This document shows, one piece after another, positions 1-5,459 of a stretch of DNA of 8,985 nucleotides; positions within the stretch are counted from its first letter, which is position 1; every line of letters begins with the position of its first letter. Source of the DNA: JAHEEL01 sp964195515 (lineage in GTDB: Bacteria; Actinomycetota; Acidimicrobiia; Spongiisociales; UBA5794); contig CAXMQO010000045.1 of NCBI GenBank assembly GCA_964195515.1, forward strand, positions 1 to 8,985, written 5' to 3'. The translations under genes were made by a program, and so were the position numbers. Under the pieces are notes generated by a model. It was not told the DNA's origin. It searched no databases and saw only the letters and a list, made by a program, of their open reading frames with translations.

Positions 1-836
1 ACGAGGTCATCCGCAAGTGGGATTTCGCAGGTAACGCTGGACGAATCGGCGAAGAGGCGGCAGCCCTGCTCGCGGCAGATGAAATGGAGGAACAAGAGAC
101 CGATCTCATCCTCGAAGGGTCCCAACTCGCGCTCCAGATCCACGAATCGGTCGGTCACGCCATCGAACTCGACCGGATTCTCGGATGGGAAGCAGCGTTT
201 GCTGGTACGTCGCATCTTCAACTCCCGAAGCTCGGCACGTTCAAGTTCGGGTCGGAGCTGATGAACATCACCGCAGACGCCACGATCCCCGGCGCGCTCG
301 GCACGTTCGGCTACGACGATGAGGGGACAAGGGCTCAGCCGGTCGATATCGTCAAGAGCGGCACCTGGGTCGGGGTTCTCTCCGGTCGAGACTCTGCGGC
401 TATGGCAGGACTCCCTCCGGGCGGCATGGTGCGGGCCGACGGGTACAACCGGCTGCCGATGGTTCGGATGACCAACGTCGGAATCCTGCCGGGCGACTCA
501 TCGCTCGAGGAGATCATCGCCGACACGAAGAACGGTGTGTACATGTCGACGAACCGTTCGTGGTCGATCGACGACAAACGCCTCAATTTCCAGTTCGGGA
601 CCGAGATCGCCTGGGAAATCAAGAATGGGAAGCTGGGACGGATGCTCAAGAACCCGACGTACACCGGGATCGGTCCCGTGTTCTGGGCAAGCCTCGACCG
701 GCTGGCCGGAGGAGACGAATGGGTTCACTGGGGGACGCCGAATTGCGGCAAGGGCCAGCCGATGCAGGTCGCGCACACCGGACACTCGGCGGCACCGGGG
801 AGATTCAAGAACGTGCGAGTGGGGGTGCGAGGATGA
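1..836 (+). CDS. tldD: TldD metalloprotease, C-terminal part (cut by window start)
   Basis: The reading frame is open from the window edge (first whole codon at 3) to TGA at 834-836, giving about 277 residues, a little over half of a usual TldD of roughly 480 aa. The metalloprotease motif HESVGH (HExxxH) is encoded at 141-158. Near the C terminus NCGKGQP supplies the conserved Cys (codon 744-746), which in TldD completes the His-His-Cys zinc site. The following MQVAHTGHSAAPGRF is typical of the family. TldD is the catalytic partner of the cytosolic TldD/TldE protease, which degrades unfolded peptides and, in enterobacteria, trims the microcin B17 precursor and CcdA. The stop overlaps the tldE start (ATGA), so the two are translationally coupled. 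All visible key residues are intact. The physiological substrate here is unknown. Confidence 0.93.
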   Translation, partial: EVIRKWDFAGNAGRIGEEAAALLAADEMEEQETDLILEGSQLALQIHESVGHAIELDRILGWEAAFAGTSHLQLPKLGTFKFGSELMNITADATIPGALGTFGYDDEGTRAQPVDIVKSGTWVGVLSGRDSAAMAGLPPGGMVRADGYNRLPMVRMTNVGILPGDSSLEEIIADTKNGVYMSTNRSWSIDDKRLNFQFGTEIAWEIKNGKLGRMLKNPTYTGIGPVFWASLDRLAGGDEWVHWGTPNCGKGQPMQVAHTGHSAAPGRFKNVRVGVRG

Positions 837-2164
837 GCAGAGAGACTCAACTCACCGAACAGATCCTGGACCTCGTCGGAGACCGCGCCGAGGCTGAAGT
901 GCTTGCCTCGACCGGGAACCTGGCGCTAACCCGATTCGCTAATTCGTTCATTCATCAGAATGTGGCAGAAGAGGGGGAGGCCGTGAGCCTTCGGGTCGCG
1001 ATCGACGGCCGTGTTGCATCTTCGAAAACCACGGCGACGGGTGACGACTCCCTTGCCGCGTTCGTCGGCGCCGCACTCGAGACCGCGGCGATGCAGCCGG
1101 TGGACGATGACTGGGCTGGTGTTACCGCTCCCGTATCTCTGCCGGCGGTTGAGCACGCGGATGATGCGACCTATGACGCATCGCCGGACGCACGAGCCGA
1201 ACTTGTCAAGGCGTTCGTCGACGCAGGCAACGGACTGCTCGCAGCCGGGTACTGCCAGACCGAAGGACAGTCGGCGGCGTTCGCCAACTCGGCCGGTCAC
1301 GCCGTTTCGGGACGGAGCACTTCGGCGATCATCGACGGGATCCATCAGACCGGGACGTCGGCCGGCTCCGGTCACGGTGCTTCGGTGGCGATCGGAGATC
1401 TGGACGGTGCCGCAGTCGGTGCACTCGCAGCGCAGCGCGCGATCGACTCGGCGACCCCCTTCGACACTAAACCGGGGGAGTACGAAGTGATTCTGGCTCC
1501 CGATGCCGTCGGAACACTTGCGGTGTTCCTCGGCTTCTACGGATTCAACGGAAAGATGCTCTCCGAAGGACAGTCGTTCGTCGACCTCGGATCGCGGCAA
1601 TTCGATGAGCGGTTCCAGATGTGGGACGACGTCACCGATCCGCGGGCGATGGGCGTCCCCTTCGACACCGAAGGGACACCAAAAGGTCGTCTCGATCTTG
1701 TGACCGACGGCGTGACCCGCGCCGTCGCCCACAACCGCAAGACGGCGAAGAAGTTCGGCATCGCTTCGACCGGGAACAACATCCCCGGATCCGAGGGATG
1801 GGGACCTGTTCCGACCAACGTCTTCGTGGGCGGGGGAGACCGATCGGTCGACGAGTTGATCTCCGGCGTCGAGCGAGGGATCTATGTTTCGACCTTCAAT
1901 TACTGCCGCATCCTTGACCCGAAGACAATGGTCGTGACCGGGTTGACCAGAAACGGGACGTTCATGATCGAGAACGGCCGGATCACCGACGCGGTGACCA
2001 ACATGCGTTTCACCCAGTCGTTCGTCGATGCGTTGGGTGAGGGCACGATTCTGGGCCTCGGAAACGATGCCCGATTCGCAGACTCGGAGTTCGCTCCTGG
2101 CATCATGTACATGCCGACGATGCATCTCGCATCGTGGAACTTCACCGGCGGAACGGAGGGCTGA
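833..2164 (+). CDS. tldE: TldE/PmbA, non-catalytic partner of TldD
   Basis: A 443-aa protein starting MSRETQLTEQ, close to the usual PmbA/TldE length of about 450. ATG 833 overlaps the tldD stop by four bases. The open frame runs further upstream (to 560) but only inside tldD, so that extension is rejected. A G-rich stretch (GGGGG, 821-825) precedes the start. The C-terminal half is family-like: around DAVGTLAVFLGFYGFNGK TldD would carry HExxxH, which is absent here, as expected for the inactive subunit. Further conserved-looking stretches are GWGPVPTNVFV and the last part near FTQSFVDALGEG. Family knowledge: TldE heterodimerises with TldD and shapes the enclosed proteolytic chamber. It is the middle gene of a coupled trio, since its TGA overlaps the next ATG by one base. 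Confidence 0.93.
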   Translation: MSRETQLTEQILDLVGDRAEAEVLASTGNLALTRFANSFIHQNVAEEGEAVSLRVAIDGRVASSKTTATGDDSLAAFVGAALETAAMQPVDDDWAGVTAPVSLPAVEHADDATYDASPDARAELVKAFVDAGNGLLAAGYCQTEGQSAAFANSAGHAVSGRSTSAIIDGIHQTGTSAGSGHGASVAIGDLDGAAVGALAAQRAIDSATPFDTKPGEYEVILAPDAVGTLAVFLGFYGFNGKMLSEGQSFVDLGSRQFDERFQMWDDVTDPRAMGVPFDTEGTPKGRLDLVTDGVTRAVAHNRKTAKKFGIASTGNNIPGSEGWGPVPTNVFVGGGDRSVDELISGVERGIYVSTFNYCRILDPKTMVVTGLTRNGTFMIENGRITDAVTNMRFTQSFVDALGEGTILGLGNDARFADSEFAPGIMYMPTMHLASWNFTGGTEG

Positions 2165-2379
2165 TGGCGAAACCCGACGACCTGGTAGCAGCTGCCCTGT
2201 TTGCCGACCGTGACGTCGCCGACGAGGCATGGGGGCGTCTGCTTGAAGCGGACATTCCGGCGTCGGTGATCACCGAACCCGGCATGGTCGGCGCCTACCG
2301 CCTCAACGTGATGGTCGAACGCAAGCACCTGGACGAAGCGCAACGATTGATTGCGGATCTGGTAGGACGAGCCGAGTAG
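2164..2379 (+). CDS. DUF2007-type small protein
   Basis: A 71-aa protein beginning MAKPDDLVAAALFADRDVAD. GGAGGG at 2155-2160 gives a good ribosome binding site, and the ATG shares its A with the tldE stop (TGATG), implying translational coupling. The pattern fits DUF2007 ('putative signal transducing protein'): a strand ending LFADRD, a helix DEAWGRLLEADIPASVI, then MVGAYRLNVMVERKHLDEAQRLIADL, a ferredoxin-like alpha/beta fold of about 65-70 residues. No Cys or other obvious catalytic group and no signal peptide or membrane segment, so it is probably cytosolic. Function is unknown in the family. Coupling to tldDE suggests a link to that protease, but this is inference. The stop TAG (2377-2379) lies inside the first unit of a repeat-built hairpin. 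Confidence 0.78.
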   Translation: MAKPDDLVAAALFADRDVADEAWGRLLEADIPASVITEPGMVGAYRLNVMVERKHLDEAQRLIADLVGRAE

Positions 2380-2437
2380 CCGAGTAGCCGAACCGGTCGA
2401 CGGTCGGCGAGGATCTCTCTCCGCTACTCAGCTACTC
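2374..2437. repeat. Inverted repeat of GAGTAGC units behind the tld genes
   Basis: Two tandem copies of an 8-base unit (CCGAGTAG, 2372-2387) face three copies in reverse orientation (GCTACTCA, GCTACTCC, GCTACTGA, 2423-2446). The arms 2374-2388 and 2423-2437 can pair over 15 positions with one mismatch (C2381/A2430), around a 34-base loop. The left arm includes the stop codon of the small gene. No T-run follows on the plus strand, so it may work as a 3'-end stabilising or termination structure or be a small dispersed repeat. Confidence 0.6.
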
Positions 2438-2457
2438 CGCTACTGAGACAAGAGAAA

Positions 2458-2482
2458 CGGCCCAGGGAGATTTCCCGGGCCG
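2458..2482 (-). terminator. Hairpin terminator of the thioredoxin gene, possibly bidirectional
   Basis: CGGCCC (2458-2463) pairs with GGGCCG (2477-2482) and, after one bulged A at 2464, GGGA (2465-2468) pairs with TCCC (2473-2476). This gives a ten-pair stem with a GATT loop. Read on the minus strand it follows the thioredoxin stop by about 25 bases and continues into the T-rich TTTCTCTTGT, as expected of an intrinsic terminator. On the plus strand no T-run follows. It sits between convergent genes, so it could also stop transcripts from the tld side. Confidence 0.7.
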
Positions 2483-2507
2483 CTCCGCTGTCTTCGAACA
2501 GTCCCGA

Positions 2508-2903
2508 CTACGCGTCCGCGTGGTCGTGGTCGTGGTCGTGGGTGTCGCCGTCACTCTCGATCTCTTTGCGAACGGCGTCCATTTCGAGGCCTTCGATCTG
2601 GGAGATGAGGTCGGTGAGGGCATCCTCAGGGAGCGCACCCGGCTGGGAGAAGACGCCGATCTGCTCCTTGAAGGCCATGAGCGTCGGAATCGAACGGATC
2701 TGGAAGTACCCGGCGAGTTCTTGCTCCGCCTCGGTGTCCACCTTGGCGAATGTGATATTGGGGTACTGCTCCGACACCTTCTCGAAGGTGGGGCCGAACA
2801 CCTTGCACGGACCGCACCATTCGGCCCAGAAATCGACGAGCACAATGTCGGCGTCGAGGATGGTCTTCTCGAAGGTGTCCTTCGTCAGGTTGACGGTTGC
2901 CAT
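2508..2903 (-). CDS. Thioredoxin with a His/Asp-rich C-terminal tail
   Basis: A 131-aa protein starting MATVNLTKDTFEK. The thioredoxin fold is clear: active site WCGPC at residues 29-33, preceded by VLVDFWAE, the buried Asp region FAKVDTE (50s), and the cis-proline SIPT (Pro73). No signal peptide, so it acts as a cytosolic dithiol reductase or oxidoreductase. The frame extends to an ATG at 2946-2948, but that codon lies inside the likely -10 element and operator. ATG 2901-2903, preceded by GGAG on the coding strand, is preferred. After the domain the protein ends DGDTHDHDHDHADA (residues 118-131), four His alternating with Asp, which is not part of the usual fold and looks metal-binding. It is divergent from the cytochrome genes and convergent with tld. 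Its control region contains a CsoR/CstR-type palindrome. Confidence 0.93.
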   Translation of the reverse strand: MATVNLTKDTFEKTILDADIVLVDFWAEWCGPCKVFGPTFEKVSEQYPNITFAKVDTEAEQELAGYFQIRSIPTLMAFKEQIGVFSQPGALPEDALTDLISQIEGLEMDAVRKEIESDGDTHDHDHDHADA

Positions 2904-2948
2904 GTTCTTTGAACTCCGTTTCGGTGGCGATCTCGCGATGGGAACCAT

Positions 2949-2966
2949 AATACCCCTCGGGGTATT
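2949..2966. promoter_or_regulatory. CsoR/CstR-type operator over the thioredoxin promoter
   Basis: AATACCCC-TC-GGGGTATT is a perfect inverted repeat of 8-base arms. Read towards the thioredoxin gene, TATTAT (2952-2947) makes a good -10 box about 45 bases upstream of the start codon, and the palindrome overlaps it, so a bound protein should block RNA polymerase. Operators of the form TACCCC-N-GGGGTA are known for the CsoR family (copper sensors) and its persulfide-sensing CstR branch. The assignment to that family is inferred from the pattern, and no regulator gene lies in the window. Confidence 0.5.
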
Positions 2967-3150
2967 CCGACTTTGTGGGAGTCATTGTGCCCGCCCGGTT
3001 GATGGACGTCGTTGGGCGGCCGCGGCGGCGGCCTGAATGCAGCCGGGGCGAAGGCCCCGACCGCGGAACACCACTCCCACGGTCTCCTTCGCGGGTACAG
3101 GCACGGGTATCCCGGCACCGCAAGGTCGGCGTCGAAGGGTCCGATGGCGC

Positions 3151-3171
3151 GGACAATAGGCCCTTAGTCCC
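3151..3171. promoter_or_regulatory. DosR/DevR-like box
   Basis: GGAC-AATA-GGCC-CTTA-GTCC (3151-3170, with a further C at 3171) matches the actinobacterial dormancy-regulator half-site GGGAC-N4-GGCCCT on both strands. On the plus strand it reads GGAC-N4-GGCCCT, and on the minus strand GGGAC-TAAG-GGCCTAT. DosR/DevR activates genes under hypoxia, NO or CO. The box lies about 170 bases upstream of the 9-heme gene and 34 bases before a weak -10-like TGTGAT (3195-3200), a plausible activator spacing. It is assigned by eye from consensus and is unproven. Confidence 0.38.
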
Positions 3172-3261
3172 TAGTGGTTCGCCGTCGTCTGTCGTGTGAT
3201 GGGCACCGCACGGCAAGAGATAGGCCGAGATGTCGCCGGTCCTCGTATGAACGGTCTGAGC

Positions 3262-3281
3262 GACTCAGCGTACGCTGAGTC
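3262..3281. promoter_or_regulatory. Perfect 20-bp palindrome upstream of the cytochrome genes
   Basis: GACTCAGCGTACGCTGAGTC reads the same on both strands without a mismatch and has no spacer. A third half-site CTGAG at 3256-3260 makes a second, smaller dyad with CTCAG (3264-3268). It ends 58 bases before the start codon of the 9-heme gene, either in the promoter or early leader. This fits an operator for a dimeric regulator. I do not recognise the family. Confidence 0.5.
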
Positions 3282-3339
3282 CGCCGCCTCGTCGGGCAAC
3301 GGTTTGACTGCGAAACGATGTAGCCGAGTCAGAGGGGCG

Positions 3340-4431
3340 ATGGTGAATCGAAAGGTCAGGAACCTTCTCATCTTCGCCGCCGTGTTGCTCGCGCTCGGGG
3401 TGGGATCGACGCGCCGGGCAAGCGCTGAGGTTGCCGTGGAATGGGACAATGCAACTTGCCTGGAGTGTCACTCTGATCCGGGATTCTCCATGGAACTCCC
3501 GTCGGGTGAGGATCTCGACCTCACCATCGACGAGGAACGATGGAACCGGTCGATCCACGCCGAATGGGACATGAAGTGTGTGTTCTGTCACACGGAGATC
3601 ACCGCCATTCCACACGACCCTCCTTCCTTCTACGACAGTCGTGAGTATGCGATCCAGAAGTCAGAAGCGTGCATCGTGTGCCATCGCGAGCAGGAGGTCA
3701 TCGAGGACAGTGTTCACGCTCAGGCTCGAGAGGAAGGCAACGACCAGGCGGCGGTCTGTTCGGATTGTCACGATGCGCACTACACGACGGACCCCCCGAT
3801 CAGCCACACGGCGATCCCGGAGACGTGCCGGTCCTGCCATGCGGAAATCTACGACCGCTATGCCGAGAGCGTCCACGGGAGTGCTCTGACCGAGGGGAAT
3901 CCCGATGTGCCCACGTGCACCGACTGCCACGGCGTCCACGAGATCGCGGGACCGAGTCGCGGCACGTTTCACCTCTTCTCTCCTGAGATCTGTGCGTCCT
4001 GTCATGCAGACGAGGAGTTGATGGGCGAGTACGGGATCAAGACCGATGTGTTCAGCACGTACGTTGCGGACTTCCACGGGAGGACCATCACGCTGTTCCA
4101 GGAGATCACACCCGATCAAGCCACAAACGCTCCCGTGTGCATCTCGTGTCACGGCGTACACGACATTCGTTCGGCGGACGAGGCAGGCAGCACGGTGGCG
4201 AAAGAGAATCTCCTGACGACCTGTCAGCATTGTCACCCGAACGCGGACACTGCCTTCCCGGAGGCCTGGATGAGCCACTACTCGGCGAGCGCCGACGAGT
4301 GGCCGATCGTGTACTACGTGAGACTGTTCTACCGGATCGTCATTCCGGTCGTGATCGGTGGAATGCTGATCTACGTCGCCATCGACGTCACCGGCCGCCG
4401 GCGGAGAAGAAAGGGAGTGCAGAGTGACTGA
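3340..4431 (+). CDS. Membrane-anchored 9-heme cytochrome c (CbcL nonaheme-like)
   Basis: A 363-aa protein. Residues 1-29 form a Sec signal peptide (basic VNRKVR, hydrophobic core, cleavage likely after ASA). Nine CXXCH heme sites start at residues 40, 80, 111, 140, 163, 193, 218, 267 and 295. Extra histidines in motifs such as SIHAEW, DSVHAQ and SVHGSA are likely axial ligands. One membrane helix (about 330-350) followed by RRRRRK anchors the C terminus in the cytoplasm. ATG 3340 is chosen because GAGGGG lies just upstream and the signal peptide starts there. GTG 3343 is an equally spaced alternative, and the longer frame to 3196 would bury the signal sequence. The gene overlaps the cytochrome b gene by eight bases. 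Nine hemes next to an FdnI/HydC-type b subunit reproduce, as two chains, the architecture of Geobacter CbcL. Likely role: extracytoplasmic electron carrier taking electrons from the b subunit. The terminal partner is unknown. Confidence 0.88.
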   Translation: MVNRKVRNLLIFAAVLLALGVGSTRRASAEVAVEWDNATCLECHSDPGFSMELPSGEDLDLTIDEERWNRSIHAEWDMKCVFCHTEITAIPHDPPSFYDSREYAIQKSEACIVCHREQEVIEDSVHAQAREEGNDQAAVCSDCHDAHYTTDPPISHTAIPETCRSCHAEIYDRYAESVHGSALTEGNPDVPTCTDCHGVHEIAGPSRGTFHLFSPEICASCHADEELMGEYGIKTDVFSTYVADFHGRTITLFQEITPDQATNAPVCISCHGVHDIRSADEAGSTVAKENLLTTCQHCHPNADTAFPEAWMSHYSASADEWPIVYYVRLFYRIVIPVVIGGMLIYVAIDVTGRRRRRKGVQSD

Positions 4432-5329
4432 TGACTCCGCCCAGCGCCGATACCCCAGATTCTCGCTGTCGGACCGCCTCGAGCACTGGGTTCAGGTCGT
4501 TGTGTTCACCGGCTTGGCCATCACCGGACTGGTGCAGACATGGTCGGAGTCATGGTTCCCGAAGGTCATCATCACCGGTCTGGGCGGGATCAACAGCACT
4601 CGGTTCATCCACCGGTCGCTCGCCGTCGCGGCGCTGATCGCGACGGCGTACCACTTGGGCACGGCCGGGTATCGTTTCTTCGTCAAGCGGACCGGCCATC
4701 ACATGCTTCCCGGTCTCAACGACGTCCGGGCCGCCATGCGATCTGTCTCGTTCAACCTCAACCTTCGACCCGATGCGCCGCATCAGGGGAAGTTCACGTT
4801 CGCCGAGAAGGCGGAGTACTGGTCGATCATCTGGGGCACGGTCCTCATGGCCGTGACGGGCCTCATGATGTGGAATCCGATCGCAACGACCGGGATTCTC
4901 CCCGGCGAGCTCATCCCGGCGGCCAAGGCCGCGCACGGTGGGGAAGCGATCCTGGCGGTATTGGCGATCCTGGTGTGGCACATGTACTTCGTCTACGTGC
5001 AGCCCTTCAATCGGTCGATGTTCAACGGGTATCTGAGCGAGGAGGAGATGTACGAGGATCATCGACTAGAACTCGAGTCGATCAGCGCCGGTGAGGGGAC
5101 GATCACGATCCCCCCGGAGACGTTGCGCCGGAGGCGGCGGATCTTCTTCCCGGTGTATGGGGCCATCGTCATCCTGGGGGCGGCGTTCGTCTTGCTGTTC
5201 CTGGCCTACCAGGAGATCGCGATCACGACGGTTACTCCTCCGCCCTCCGGCGTCGAGGTCTACACACCGTACGCTCCGGCAACCGTGCCCCCGTCGGCGG
5301 ACGCCGCTCCGCCCACGGTCGCACCGTAG
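4424..5329 (+). CDS. Diheme-type membrane cytochrome b (FdnI/HydC family)
   Basis: A 301-aa membrane protein starting GTG 4424, with GGGAG (4413-4417) six bases upstream. The start lies inside the end of the 9-heme gene, so the two are coupled. Four helices (about 20-38, 61-83, 133-150, 171-191) and the spacing RLEHWVQ (His21), FIHR (His63), TAYH (His77), the KAEYW motif (129-133), His171 and LVWH (His186) fit the formate dehydrogenase gamma / Ni-Fe hydrogenase b subunit family. That family binds two b hemes and exchanges electrons with the quinone pool. Unusually, a run of five Arg (235-239) precedes a fifth helix (241-263) and a Pro/Ala/Thr-rich tail of about 35 residues, which should face outward. 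No dehydrogenase subunits are nearby, so its partner is probably the upstream 9-heme protein. Direction of electron flow is inferred. Confidence 0.88.
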   Translation: MTDDSAQRRYPRFSLSDRLEHWVQVVVFTGLAITGLVQTWSESWFPKVIITGLGGINSTRFIHRSLAVAALIATAYHLGTAGYRFFVKRTGHHMLPGLNDVRAAMRSVSFNLNLRPDAPHQGKFTFAEKAEYWSIIWGTVLMAVTGLMMWNPIATTGILPGELIPAAKAAHGGEAILAVLAILVWHMYFVYVQPFNRSMFNGYLSEEEMYEDHRLELESISAGEGTITIPPETLRRRRRIFFPVYGAIVILGAAFVLLFLAYQEIAITTVTPPPSGVEVYTPYAPATVPPSADAAPPTVAP

Positions 5330-5446
5330 GGCTCGGCGTGGCGCCGATCATCGACCACCAACGTGCGGGCACGACTGTTCCCCGGCGCACCACGCGAGCA
5401 CGCGTCGCGAAACCGCCCGAGGGAACGTTGTTAGGATCCCCGCACC

Positions 5447-5454
5447 AAGGAGGG
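5447..5454 (+). promoter_or_regulatory. Strong ribosome binding site fixing the GTG start of the 7-heme gene
   Basis: AAGGAGGG lies five bases before GTG 5460. The open frame runs upstream to 5091, overlapping the cytochrome b gene, but only GTG 5460 has this signal and gives a sensible N terminus. The 130 bases since the previous stop hold only a weak hairpin (CGCGA 5393-5397 / TCGCG 5405-5409). Confidence 0.8.
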
Positions 5455-5459
5455 CTCTA

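Larger units (their letters stand above)
2904..3339. other. Divergent control region between thioredoxin and the cytochrome cluster
   Basis: These 436 bases lack a convincing gene. Open frames crossing them have no ribosome binding site and lack family features. From left to right the region holds the thioredoxin leader, a perfect palindrome over its likely -10 (2949-2966), a small GC hairpin (CGGGGC/GCCCCG, 3044-3059), a DosR-like box (3151-3171), a perfect 20-bp palindrome (3262-3281), and the ribosome binding site GAGGGG (3332-3337) for the 9-heme gene. Weak -10-like hexamers on the plus strand are TGTGAT (3195-3200) and TATGAA (3246-3251). Neither has a convincing -35. Confidence 0.6.

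Noticed and set aside
926..2230. 434-aa open frame on the minus strand
   Set aside because: It is antisense to tldE, which has a clear family match. Its translation is Arg/His-rich without any domain, as expected for a shadow frame in GC-rich DNA.
2626..3216. 196-aa minus-strand frame through the control region
   Set aside because: It overlaps the real thioredoxin in another frame, and its low-complexity Arg/Gly/Pro content matches no family.
3196..3339. N-terminal extension of the 9-heme gene to an upstream ATG
   Set aside because: It would put 48 residues before a clean signal peptide, lacks a ribosome binding site, and crosses the 20-bp palindrome.
5091..5459. N-terminal extension of the 7-heme gene
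   Set aside because: The extension is Arg/Ser-rich, overlaps the cytochrome b gene, and ignores the strong AAGGAGGG before GTG 5460.
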